From the NCBI RefSeq assembly GCF_002286975.1, contig NZ_NSKB01000009.1, forward strand, positions 1-64,000: DNA of 64,000 nt, read 5' to 3'. The translations under genes were made by a program, and so were the position numbers. The stretch comes from Halomonas salipaludis. Lineage in GTDB: Bacteria > Pseudomonadota > Gammaproteobacteria > Pseudomonadales > Halomonadaceae. Positions 43,553 to 51,862 of the stretch are shown piece after piece (positions within the stretch are counted from its first letter, which is position 1; each line of letters begins with the position of its first letter). The notes under the pieces are model-generated. The model had not been told where the DNA came from, did not search any database, and worked only from the letters and a program-made list of their open reading frames with translations.

Positions 43553-45753
43553 TGCGGCGAGCTCGCCAGCAGGCGGTCGCGGTCGGCAGGGGTGAGCGGG
43601 CCCGGCAGCATGCCCAGGGCGCGCTGCAGATGTATCAGCGACTGCAGGTACTGCCAACGCGCCTCGACCTCGGCCAGTTGGACCTGGCGTGCGCTGGCCT
43701 GGGCATCGAGCAGCGCGACCTGCTCGGCGGCACCCTCGCGCCAGGCCGACTCGACAAGGTCACGGGCCGCTACGGCGTTGTCGCGAGAGGTCTCGCGCAG
43801 GCCGATGCGCCGCCAGGCGGCAGCCAGTTCGATGCTCGCCGCGCGCAGCTGGGTCTCGATGCCCTGGCGGGCATCCTCTTCGCGCAGGGTGACACTCTCC
43901 AGCTGGCGCGCGCTGCGTTCGCGCTCGAGGCTGCGGCGCCCGCCAGCATACAACGGCAGGCGCGCCGAGATCCCCACGCTCCATGCCTCCGAACCGGTCT
44001 CGGGGAAGGTCACGCCGGCGTCGTCGAGGGCGGCCACACCGGCCTGCACCACGGCAGCATCGGACTCCCAGGGGGCGCTGTCGCCTGTGCCGTCGCGGTA
44101 GAGCTCACGCTCGTAGCTGAGCTGCAGCCCCACCTCCGGGGCCCAGAAAGCGCGCCGCCGCGAGACCAGCTCGCGCTGCGCGGCCTCACGCCCCGCAGCC
44201 AGCGCCTGCAGCTCGCGGGAGTCACGCAGCGCGTCCGCCAGTAGCCGCGTCTGCCACTCCTCGAGGCGCGCCGGGCTGCGCACCGCTGCAGCGAAGCGTT
44301 CATCACCGGCCAGCCACTCGGGCCGCCGGGTATCCGGCGCCTGGGGGCGCAGTGCTGCCGTCGGCGCACGGCCCAGGCGGCGGTTGAGTGCCAGCCTGAG
44401 CTGCTCGCGCTGGGCCTGGGCCTGTTCGAGCCGCTCACGGGCCTGGGCGCGTTCGCTTTCGAAGCGCAGCCGCTGTTCGCGGCCGGCGGCGCCGGCCGCC
44501 TCGCGCCGCTCGGCCTGGCGCAGGTTGGCATCGACCAGTTCGAGATCTTCGCGCAGCACCTCGAGCTGGGCATCGAGACGCAGCGCGTCGAGAAACTCGC
44601 GGGCGGTATCCAGCGCCAAGTCGAGGCTCTCGACCTCCAGCTCGGCGCGGCGCACACGGTCGAGGCTCGCATTGACCGCCAGCGCGGCCAGGGCAGGCTC
44701 CGAGAACAGCAGCTGCTCGAGGGTCACGCCAGCGGTGGCGCGGCGCTCGGGCTGCTGGCCAAGTCCCAGGGCGGCGCGCTGCTCATCGATCTGGCGACCG
44801 GTGGCCTCGAGGTAGAGATTGGGCCGCCAGCGCGAGCGCGCCTGATCCTCGGCCAGCGCCTCGGTGTCGACCTCGTGGCGGGCGATTTCGAGGCTGAGGT
44901 TGTCGGACAGCGCCAGCGCTACCGCCTGCTCAAGGCTCAGCGTGCCCGCCTGCGGTGCCTCAGCGGCAGCGGCCTCGCGGGAGGCTTCGACCAGCCGCGC
45001 CCGGGTCAGCAGGGCAAAGTCCGGTGACCAGCCGAGCGCCCTTGCCGTAGCCAGGTTGAGCCACTCGCGGCCCTGGGTCGGCCAGGCATCCAGTGGCTCG
45101 ACCGGGCGACCGGCGGCACGGTCGTCAAGACGCAGCGCCAGCCGCCGCAGCCAGGCGGCTTCATCCACCGCCCCGGGCAGCGACAGCAGCGCGCCGTGCT
45201 CGACCTGGGCGGGGTCGGAGAGCGCCACGCCGGGCACGCCAGCGTCCGTGAGCGCGGCGAACCAGTCGCGCTGGGCGGCGGCATCGAGCTCGGGCAGCGC
45301 CAGGATCAGCGCCACGTCGGCGGCGGCGATCTCGGCAATGGCGTCGCGGCGTGGAGGGTGCAGGGAGAGCGTGATATTGCGGGCCGCAGCGCGCTCGGCC
45401 AGCAGCTCAGCGGCGCGCTGGGCCTGCGCCGCCGGGCCGACGATGGCGATATGCCGCAGCGCAGTGCCCCTGGCCAGGTCGTCGGGCAGATGAACAAAGG
45501 GATCGCGCTCACCGCACAGACCCTGCTCGAGGTCGTCGGCGTCGCGATAGGACGGCGCCTGCGCATCGCCGATCAGCCTCAGCGGCTCGCGGCCGGCGCT
45601 GAGGCGCTCGAGCTCGGCTTCGAGCTGTACCAGTGACGCACTGCCACGCGGCAGATCTGCCGGCGCCACGCTGACGCTGGCCGCCCAGGCCACCACCGGC
45701 AGCCAGGCGACCAGCGCCATCATTCCCTTGAGCCTCCCTGCGATCATGATCAC
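43549..45753 (-). CDS. TolC-family efflux channel with N-terminal substrate-binding-like domain
   Basis: A 734-residue outer-membrane factor with signal peptide MMALVAWLPVVAWAASVSVA. Residues ~280-730 are a TolC/OMF domain (LSLEQAVALALSDNLSLEIA, GVTLEQLLFSEPALAALAVN, VGISARLPLYAGGRRSLERE). Residues ~30-260, absent from ordinary TolC proteins, read like one lobe pair of a periplasmic ABC substrate-binding fold: RHIAIVGPAAQAQRAAELLA, ADVALILALPELDAAAQRDW, GVPGVALSDPAQVEHGALLS and WLRRLALRLDDRAAGRP. In the operon it supplies the outer duct for the RND pump. The extra domain may sense or present substrate; this is inference. Start ATG at 45753; an ATG at 45747 is possible. Confidence 0.88.
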   Translation of the reverse strand: MIMIAGRLKGMMALVAWLPVVAWAASVSVAPADLPRGSASLVQLEAELERLSAGREPLRLIGDAQAPSYRDADDLEQGLCGERDPFVHLPDDLARGTALRHIAIVGPAAQAQRAAELLAERAAARNITLSLHPPRRDAIAEIAAADVALILALPELDAAAQRDWFAALTDAGVPGVALSDPAQVEHGALLSLPGAVDEAAWLRRLALRLDDRAAGRPVEPLDAWPTQGREWLNLATARALGWSPDFALLTRARLVEASREAAAAEAPQAGTLSLEQAVALALSDNLSLEIARHEVDTEALAEDQARSRWRPNLYLEATGRQIDEQRAALGLGQQPERRATAGVTLEQLLFSEPALAALAVNASLDRVRRAELEVESLDLALDTAREFLDALRLDAQLEVLREDLELVDANLRQAERREAAGAAGREQRLRFESERAQARERLEQAQAQREQLRLALNRRLGRAPTAALRPQAPDTRRPEWLAGDERFAAAVRSPARLEEWQTRLLADALRDSRELQALAAGREAAQRELVSRRRAFWAPEVGLQLSYERELYRDGTGDSAPWESDAAVVQAGVAALDDAGVTFPETGSEAWSVGISARLPLYAGGRRSLERERSARQLESVTLREEDARQGIETQLRAASIELAAAWRRIGLRETSRDNAVAARDLVESAWREGAAEQVALLDAQASARQVQLAEVEARWQYLQSLIHLQRALGMLPGPLTPADRDRLLASSPQ

Positions 45754-45916
45754 TCTCGCTTGATCGTTATTGCGTCATGTCCGAAACGCGCGGCCTGTTC
45801 CGACCTTGGGCGCGACTGCTGAGCCAGAGTTTAAACGAGTGATTGAATTTTACCAGCCGGCCCGAGAAGGCCAACCCTGAAAGGGAGAACGGTGCCCTTG
45901 CCTTGGTGCTACCAGC

Positions 45917-45943
45917 AAAAAGCCCGCCGGTTAACGGCGGGCT
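45917..45943 (-). terminator. Intrinsic terminator of the small gene at 45969-46205
   Basis: AGCCCGCCG-GTTAA-CGGCGGGCT with five U following on the minus strand, 26 nt after the stop of the upstream gene. A textbook intrinsic terminator. Confidence 0.9.
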
Positions 45944-45968
45944 CGATCGTAAATTGCGCAGCGTTCAC

Positions 45969-46205
45969 TCAGTGTAGGGTGGCGGGGAAGGCCTGGTCGT
46001 CGCTCTCTTCCTGCCACAGTTTACTGCGGGTAATGGCGTGGTCGATCATCTCCTGGGCGACCTCGAAGCGGCTTTGGCGCAGCAGCTCGGCGGCCTCCTC
46101 GGAAAAACGAATGCGCATCAGCGGCTCGCCCTCGCCCTCGGCGGGTCGCAGCACGATCTCGCCGTCGCTGAGCTCGACGATTTCCAGGATAGCGGTATCA
46201 GACAC
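45969..46205 (-). CDS. Small conserved-type protein of unknown function
   Basis: A 78-residue acidic cytoplasmic protein, not recognised as a named family. It reads as a short beta-rich N-terminal part (AILEIVELSDGEIVLRPAEG) followed by helices (FSEEAAELLRQSRFEVAQEM, IDHAITRSKLWQEE). Flanked by its own terminator (45917) and by the terminator after the topA operon (46245), it is a monocistronic unit, which supports it being real. The phase and codon use are as in neighbours. No function is proposed. Confidence 0.75.
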   Translation of the reverse strand: MSDTAILEIVELSDGEIVLRPAEGEGEPLMRIRFSEEAAELLRQSRFEVAQEMIDHAITRSKLWQEESDDQAFPATLH

Positions 46206-46244
46206 GGCGACCTCTCTCCCAGCGTGGGGACACTAGCGGTGACA

Positions 46245-46277
46245 ACAAAAAACGACCAGGGCAAGGACCATGGTCGT
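46245..46277 (-). terminator. Terminator of the topA operon
   Basis: ACGACCA/TGGTCGT with a 12-nt loop, followed on the minus strand by UUUUUUGUUG. It lies 110 nt downstream of the DUF6586-like gene. Confidence 0.75.
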
Positions 46278-46386
46278 CGTCTTGATGGCCAGACTACCAC
46301 TTAGGGCGGCGCGGCGTCACCACTGAAACCTCCTCTTCTGCCTGTCCCCGGCGTCCTTCGTCTAAGGGCAATAGCGATAGCCTTGG

Positions 46387-46848
46387 TCACCACTCCTCGC
46401 TGGTTTCGCGCAGGGTGGCAAGGGTCGCCTTGAGCCCGGCGAGGGCCTCGCCCAGCTCGTCGGCGAGGCTGTGCTGGGCGGCGCTGACGATCAGGCCGCT
46501 GCGCGGCGGCTGACGGCGTGCCGCGCCCTCCACGGCGTGCAGCGCCTCGAGGCGCGCCAGCAACACATCCAGCCAGCTGCCGTCGCGGCGCGCCAGCTCG
46601 CGCAGGTGCTCGAGGGCGGCCAGCGGCGGGCTGTCGTCGGCGAGCAGCTCGCGCCAGTCGTGGCGCGCCAGCAAGGCGTGCTCGGTGAGTTCGCGCAGCG
46701 CGGCATTCAGGGCCAGCTCGAGCAGCGCCAGGGCGCCCTCCTCCTGCGCCATGCGGCGTGCCGAGGCGTGTTCGTCGTCACCCGGCGTCTGAGCGAGCAG
46801 CAGCTCGGCCTGGTAGAGCAGCTGATTGGTGCGCCCGCGCGGGGTCAT
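46387..46848 (-). CDS. DUF6586-like protein downstream of topA
   Basis: A 153-residue helical protein starting at an ATG that overlaps the topA stop (AAATGACC). The N-terminus [20 protein letters not shown] and mostly Ala/Leu/Glu/Arg composition match a small family found next to topA in Pseudomonas and Halomonas. No catalytic motif or membrane segment is seen, and no function is known to me. A longer frame exists upstream but runs through topA and is rejected. Translational coupling with topA suggests a fixed stoichiometry or a housekeeping link. Confidence 0.8.
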   Translation of the reverse strand: MTPRGRTNQLLYQAELLLAQTPGDDEHASARRMAQEEGALALLELALNAALRELTEHALLARHDWRELLADDSPPLAALEHLRELARRDGSWLDVLLARLEALHAVEGAARRQPPRSGLIVSAAQHSLADELGEALAGLKATLATLRETSEEW

Positions 46849-49481
46849 TTGCGCTTGTCCTCCACCTGCCACTTGCCGTTCTCGTAGAGTGCCTTCCAGC
46901 CGGTGGCCTTGCCGTCCTCGTCGGTCATCACGAACTGACTCTTGGTCTTGCGCGAGAAGCGGATCTGCGCCGGCCGGCCGTCCGGGTCCTCGCTGGGCGC
47001 CTCGAGCAGGAAGTGATACTTCTCGGGCAGCTCCTCGGCGTGGGCCTTGAGCTCCTTGACCAGCGGCGGGCGGGTCTCGCGGTTCTTGGGAAACTGACTG
47101 GCGGCCAGGAACAGGCCGCTGGCGCCGTCGCGCAGCACGTAGTGGTCGTCGACCTTCTGGCAGGCCAGCTCGGGCATCGGAATCGGGTCGATCTTGGGCG
47201 GCGCCACCTCGCCGCTCTTGAGCAGCTTGCGGGTGTTCTTGCACTCGCTGTTGGTACAGCCGAAGTACTTGCCGAAGCGGCCGCTCTTGAGCTGCATCTC
47301 GCTGCCGCACTTGTCGCACTCGATGACCGGGCCTTCGTAGCCCTTGAGTTTGAAGCGCCCCTGCTCCACCTCGTGGCCGTCGCAGTCTGGGCTGTTACCG
47401 CAAATATGCAGCTTGCGGGTCTCGTCGATCAGATAGCTGTCCATCGCCGTGCCGCACTTGGGGCAGCGGTGCTTGGCGCGCAGCGCCTCGGTCTCGGCCT
47501 CTTCGCCGGCGTCGGCGGCGACCGCCTCCTCGCCGGGGATCAGGTCGATGGTGGTCTTGCAGCGCTCCTTGGGCGGCAGGTTATAGCCCGAGCAGCCCAG
47601 GAAGACCCCGGTGGAGGCGGTGCGGATCTGCATCTTGCGCCCGCAGGTCGGGCAGTCGATGCCAGTCGGCACCGGCTGGTTGGGGCGCATGCCATCTTCG
47701 CTCTCGGCGATCTCGAGCTCTTTCTTGAACTCGGCATAGAAGGCGTCGAGCAGCGCCTGCCAGTTGCGCTCGCCCTCGGCGACTTCGTCGAGGCCGTCCT
47801 CCATGCGCGCAGTGAACGAGAAGTCCATCAGATCGGGAAACGACTCCTTGAGACGCTCGGTGACGATATCGCCGAGCTTCTCGGCATAGAAGCGCCGGCT
47901 CTCGAGCTTGACGTAGCCGCGGTCCTGGATGGTCGAGATGATCGAGGCGTAGGTCGACGGCCGGCCGATGCCGCGCTTCTCCAGCTCCTTGACCAGGCTC
48001 GCCTCGGTGAAGCGCGCCGGCGGCTTGGTGAAGTGCTGCTGCGGATCGAGCTGCTCGAGGGTCATCGGCGTGCCCTCGGCGAGGTCGGGCAGCGACTGGT
48101 CCTCGTTCTTGCCCGACGGCTTCATTACCCGGGTATAGCCGTCGAACTTGAGCACCCGGCCCTTGGCGCGCAGCTCATAGCCGTCGACCTCCACCGTCAG
48201 GGTGCTGGACAGATACTCCGCCGGGGTCATCTGGCAGGCCACGAACTGGCGCCAGATCAGCTCATAGAGCCGTTCGGAGTCACGCTCCATGCCGGCAAGG
48301 TCGCTGGCCTTGAGGTTGACGTCGGAGGGGCGAATCGCCTCGTGGGCCTCCTGGGCGCCCTCCTTGCTGGAATAGCGGTTGGGCGCCTCGGGCAGGTAGC
48401 GCTTGCCGTAGGCCTGCTCGATATGCTCGCGCACGCCATCCACCGCATCCTTGGAGAGATTGGTGGAGTCGGTCCGCATGTAGGTGATGTAACCCGCCTC
48501 ATAGAGGCGCTGGGCCAGGGTCATGGTCTTCTTGACCGAGAAACCCAGGCGGCCGCTGGCGGCCTGCTGCAGGGTCGAGGTGATAAAGGGTGCATTGGGC
48601 TTGGAGCGGGTCGGCTTGTCCTCCCGCGCGGTAATCGCCAGGCTCGCCTTGCGCAGCGCGGCGATGCGTTCGAGGGTCTCGGCCTCGGAGGTGGGCCGGA
48701 AGGCCTTGCCATCCTGGCGCACCAGCTCGAAGCGGATCGGCTCGGCCTTGGCGTCGTCGGCCACTGCCAGGTCGGCATGGACGTCCCAGAACTCCTCGGG
48801 CACGAAGGCACGGATCTCGCGCTCGCGCTCGACGATCAGACGCACCGCCACCGACTGCACGCGGCCGGCGGAGAGCCCGCGGGCGACCTTGGCCCACAGC
48901 AGCGGCGAGAGCATGAAGCCCACCACGCGATCGAGGAAGCGCCGCGCCTGCTGCGCCTCGACGCGCTCGATATTGAGGCTGCCAGGCGCCTTGAAGGCCT
49001 CCTGGATGGCGTTCTTGGTGATCTCGTTGAACACTACCCGCTTGTAGCGCGAGGGCTCACCGCCGATGGTCTCCTGAAGGTGCCAGGCAATCGCCTCCCC
49101 TTCGCGGTCCAGATCCGTCGCCAGATAGACCGCGTCGGCCTTCTCAGCGTGCTTCTGCAGCTCGGCGACCACCTTCTCCTTGCCGGGCAGCACCTCGTAG
49201 TGCGCCTCCCAGCCATGCTCGGGGTCGATGCCCATGCGCCGGATCAGTTGATCCCACGACTTGTGCTTCTTGTATACCGCCTTCTCTTCCGGCGACATCT
49301 TGCGCGTCGCCGCGGCCTGGCGGGCGCGCTCCTTGGGGTCGGAGGCCGCCTTGCCCGAGCCGCTGGTCGGCAGGTCACGGATATGACCCACGCTCGACTT
49401 CACGATGAAATCGTTGCCGAGGTACTTATTGATCGTCTTGGCCTTGGCCGGCGACTCGACGATGACCAGTGACTTGCCCAT
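46845..49481 (-). CDS. topA: DNA topoisomerase I
   Basis: An 878-residue type IA topoisomerase that relaxes negative supercoils. The TOPRIM domain begins [20 protein letters not shown] and carries the acidic [13 protein letters not shown]. The active-site region is [20 protein letters not shown], with Tyr in the MRTDS motif. Zinc-ribbon units follow at the C-terminus: [13 protein letters not shown]...[12 protein letters not shown], then [11 protein letters not shown]...CGNSPDC, then [20 protein letters not shown]. Start ATG at 49481 (MGKSL) behind GGAG; an upstream in-frame ATG at 49493 is possible. Divergent from pyk. Confidence 0.97.
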   Translation of the reverse strand: MGKSLVIVESPAKAKTINKYLGNDFIVKSSVGHIRDLPTSGSGKAASDPKERARQAAATRKMSPEEKAVYKKHKSWDQLIRRMGIDPEHGWEAHYEVLPGKEKVVAELQKHAEKADAVYLATDLDREGEAIAWHLQETIGGEPSRYKRVVFNEITKNAIQEAFKAPGSLNIERVEAQQARRFLDRVVGFMLSPLLWAKVARGLSAGRVQSVAVRLIVEREREIRAFVPEEFWDVHADLAVADDAKAEPIRFELVRQDGKAFRPTSEAETLERIAALRKASLAITAREDKPTRSKPNAPFITSTLQQAASGRLGFSVKKTMTLAQRLYEAGYITYMRTDSTNLSKDAVDGVREHIEQAYGKRYLPEAPNRYSSKEGAQEAHEAIRPSDVNLKASDLAGMERDSERLYELIWRQFVACQMTPAEYLSSTLTVEVDGYELRAKGRVLKFDGYTRVMKPSGKNEDQSLPDLAEGTPMTLEQLDPQQHFTKPPARFTEASLVKELEKRGIGRPSTYASIISTIQDRGYVKLESRRFYAEKLGDIVTERLKESFPDLMDFSFTARMEDGLDEVAEGERNWQALLDAFYAEFKKELEIAESEDGMRPNQPVPTGIDCPTCGRKMQIRTASTGVFLGCSGYNLPPKERCKTTIDLIPGEEAVAADAGEEAETEALRAKHRCPKCGTAMDSYLIDETRKLHICGNSPDCDGHEVEQGRFKLKGYEGPVIECDKCGSEMQLKSGRFGKYFGCTNSECKNTRKLLKSGEVAPPKIDPIPMPELACQKVDDHYVLRDGASGLFLAASQFPKNRETRPPLVKELKAHAEELPEKYHFLLEAPSEDPDGRPAQIRFSRKTKSQFVMTDEDGKATGWKALYENGKWQVEDKRK

Positions 49482-49812
49482 AGTGCTCCACATTCCTGTT
49501 GTCCGGGCCAACGCCCTGGACCTGCGAGTCGTTCGCCACACGTACTACTACATGTACTACGCGGCGTTGGAAAAATGCGCCTACCCTAACCCAGTGCCAG
49601 AAGCCGCGCCAGTCTCAGCACTGGCGTCGAGGCGCCACGGCCCTTTGACCCTAGACCGCCGGGACTGGGCTCGGCAAGACGTTTCCCCGGGTCGAGCCCT
49701 TGGTGTAGTATCATGTAGTAAAATCACTACATAATACTAAGCACGCCGGCCGAGCCTGTGCCGAGAGCGCATAGGCCACTGATTCACCGGCACTATCCTT
49801 CAGGAGAGACAG
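49482..49812. other. topA-pyk divergent intergenic region
   Basis: A 331-nt spacer without a gene. It holds a TACATGTA-centred, TACTAC-rich stretch near the topA side (49540-49560) and a strong palindrome near pyk (49706-49739). Both contain ATGTAGT or ACTACAT, so one regulator may bind both ends. Between 49565 and 49700 nothing is evident. Confidence 0.5.
49706..49739. promoter_or_regulatory. Extended palindrome overlapping the pyk promoter region (HexR-like?)
   Basis: The inner dyad is ATGTAGT-AAAATC-ACTACAT (49713-49732) and the outer arms are TAGTAT and ATACTA (49706-49711, 49734-49739). It lies 74-107 nt upstream of the pyk ATG in an AT-rich pocket of an otherwise GC-rich spacer. The TGTAGT...ACTACA arms and AT centre recall HexR operators that control pyk in related bacteria; spacing is longer than the usual 15-mer. 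Confidence 0.5.
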
Positions 49813-51270
49813 ATGTCGACAGCCCCGCTCAACGCTATCCGCCGCACCAAGATCGTCGCCACACTGGGACCGGCCAGCGACCGCGACGGCGTACTCGAGG
49901 CCATGCTCGAGGCTGGCGTCGACGTGGTGCGCCTCAACTTCTCCCACGGCTCCGCCGATGACCACCGCCGCCGCCTGGCCCGGGTCCGCGAGATCGCCGC
50001 GCGCCTCGGCAAGAGCGTCGCCGCCCTGGGGGATCTGCAGGGCCCCAAAATCCGTATCGCGCGCTTCGCCAACGGCGCAGTGACCCTGGATGAGGGCGCC
50101 AGCTTCATTCTCGACATGGCGCTGGACAGCGACGCCGGCGACGCCACCCGGGTCGGCTGCGACTACAAGACCCTGGCCGCCGACGTCGCCGTCGGCGACC
50201 GCCTGCTGCTCGACGACGGCCGGCTGGTGCTCGAGGTCAGCGCGATCCAGGGTGACGAGGTCCACACCACGGTGGTCGTCGGCGGCAAACTGTCCAACAA
50301 CAAGGGCATCAACAAGCAGGGCGGCGGCCTCTCCGCCGCGGCGCTCACTGACAAGGACAAGGCCGATCTCGAGACCGCCATCGACATTGGCGTCGACTAC
50401 CTCGCGGTGTCCTTCCCGCGCTCCGCCGCCGATATGCAGGAGGCCCGCGACCTGCTCGGCGAAGCCGGCAAAGAGATCGGTCTGGTAGCCAAGGTCGAGC
50501 GCGCCGAGGCAGTGGCCGACGATGCCACCCTCGACGGCATCATCCTCGCCTCCGAGGCGGTGATGGTAGCGCGTGGCGACCTCGGCGTGGAGATCGGTGA
50601 CGCCCAGCTGATCGGCGTGCAAAAGCGCATGATCAAGCGCGCCCGCACCCTCAACCGCGCAGTGATCACGGCAACCCAGATGATGGAGTCGATGATCGAG
50701 TCGCCGCTGCCGACCCGCGCCGAGGTGTTCGACGTCGCCAACGCGGTGCTCGACGGCACCGATGCGGTGATGCTCTCCGCCGAGACCGCCGCCGGTGACT
50801 ATCCGGTGGAGACCGTCGAGGCGATGCATCGGCTATGCCTGGGCGCCGAGCGCGAGCGCACCGCCCAGGAATCAGGCCACCGCATCCACGAAGGCTTCAC
50901 CCAGATCGACGAGACCATCGCGCTGTCGGCGATGTACGCCGCCAACCACCTCGAGGGTGTCGCCGCCATCGCCTGCATGACCGCCACCGGCTATACACCG
51001 CTGATCGCCTCGCGGATTCGCTCGGGGCTGCCGATCGTCGGCCTGGCCCACAGCCCCACCGCTCAGCGGCGCATGGCGCTCTACCGCGGCGTGGTCTCGC
51101 TACCCTTCGATAGCACCGAGCTGGATCCCGGCGAACTCAACCAGCACGCCATGGCGATTCTCAAGAATCACGGCATTGTCGAAGCCGGCCAGCTGATGAT
51201 CCTGACCCGCGGCGACCATATGAACGCCCACGGCGGCACCAATACCCTGAAGATTCTCGAGGTGCAGTGA
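49813..51270 (+). CDS. pyk: Pyruvate kinase
   Basis: A 485-residue cytoplasmic enzyme: PEP + ADP to pyruvate + ATP. Landmarks are the N-terminal [34 protein letters not shown], the nucleotide-site [10 protein letters not shown], the signature region [20 protein letters not shown] and the effector-adjacent [20 protein letters not shown], then [20 protein letters not shown]. Length and sequence are closer to E. coli PykA (type II) than PykF. The C-terminal domain is complete. mgsA starts 3 nt downstream, so glycolytic exit and methylglyoxal bypass genes are cotranscribed; a palindrome upstream suggests carbon-responsive control. Confidence 0.96.
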   Translation: MSTAPLNAIRRTKIVATLGPASDRDGVLEAMLEAGVDVVRLNFSHGSADDHRRRLARVREIAARLGKSVAALGDLQGPKIRIARFANGAVTLDEGASFILDMALDSDAGDATRVGCDYKTLAADVAVGDRLLLDDGRLVLEVSAIQGDEVHTTVVVGGKLSNNKGINKQGGGLSAAALTDKDKADLETAIDIGVDYLAVSFPRSAADMQEARDLLGEAGKEIGLVAKVERAEAVADDATLDGIILASEAVMVARGDLGVEIGDAQLIGVQKRMIKRARTLNRAVITATQMMESMIESPLPTRAEVFDVANAVLDGTDAVMLSAETAAGDYPVETVEAMHRLCLGAERERTAQESGHRIHEGFTQIDETIALSAMYAANHLEGVAAIACMTATGYTPLIASRIRSGLPIVGLAHSPTAQRRMALYRGVVSLPFDSTELDPGELNQHAMAILKNHGIVEAGQLMILTRGDHMNAHGGTNTLKILEVQ

Positions 51271-51273
51271 GCC

Positions 51274-51765
51274 ATGAGCCTCCTCCCCGACAATGACCCG
51301 CGCCCGGCCCAGCAGGCCAGCCGTACCCTGCCCGCCCGCAAGCGCATTGCACTGATCGCCCACGACGGCAAGAAGGATGAAATGCTGGCCTGGGTAGAAC
51401 GCTGGCAGACGACCCTGGCCCAGCACCAGTTGGTCGGCACCGGCACCACCGCGCGGCGCATCGCCAAGGAGCGCGGCCTCGAGGTGGAAGGACTGATGAG
51501 CGGCCCGCTGGGCGGCGACCAGCAGATCGGCGCGCGCATCACCGAGCAAGGCCTCGACCTGCTGATCTTCTTCTGGGATCCGTTCGCCCCCCAGCCCCAC
51601 GACCCCGACGTCAAGGCGCTGCTGCGTCTGGCCGCGCTGTGGAACATCCCGGTGGCCTGCAATGCGGCCAGCGCCGATTTCCTGATCTCCTCGCCCTATG
51701 TTGGCGAGGAAGTGGACATCGCCATCCCCGACGCTGGAGCCTGGGTCAGCGCCCGCGCCGACTGA
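51274..51765 (+). CDS. mgsA: Methylglyoxal synthase
   Basis: A 163-residue cytoplasmic lyase converting dihydroxyacetone phosphate to methylglyoxal and phosphate. Active-site motifs are IALIAHDGKKDEML (His, Asp), LVGTGTTARRI (phosphate binding), GLMSGPLGGDQQIG and LLIFFWDPFAPQPHD, then IPVACNAASADFLISS. Length matches the family (about 150). It overlaps functionally with pyk in the operon: when phosphate is low, MgsA drains triose phosphate. Followed by a strong hairpin at 51800. Confidence 0.96.
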   Translation: MSLLPDNDPRPAQQASRTLPARKRIALIAHDGKKDEMLAWVERWQTTLAQHQLVGTGTTARRIAKERGLEVEGLMSGPLGGDQQIGARITEQGLDLLIFFWDPFAPQPHDPDVKALLRLAALWNIPVACNAASADFLISSPYVGEEVDIAIPDAGAWVSARAD

Positions 51766-51799
51766 CGCGGACAGGCAAGAAAACGACAGCGCCATCTAC

Positions 51800-51833
51800 A
51801 CGACAACGCCGCCCCTAGGGGCGGCGTTGTCGT
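51800..51833. terminator. Bidirectional terminator between mgsA and DUF3141 gene
   Basis: A near-perfect 34-nt dyad with arms ACGACAACGCCGCCCC and GGGGCGGCGTTGTCGT about a TA centre. It sits between convergent genes, 35 nt after mgsA and 30 nt after the DUF3141 stop. U-rich tails are minimal on both sides, but stem strength is high. Confidence 0.8.
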
Positions 51834-51862
51834 TAGGCACTCGCTGAAACGGCTGCGGCTGC

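Noticed and set aside
46849-47319. N-terminal extension of the DUF6586-like protein into topA
   Set aside because: It is a shadow of topA; the ATGA overlap at 46848 is the natural coupled start.
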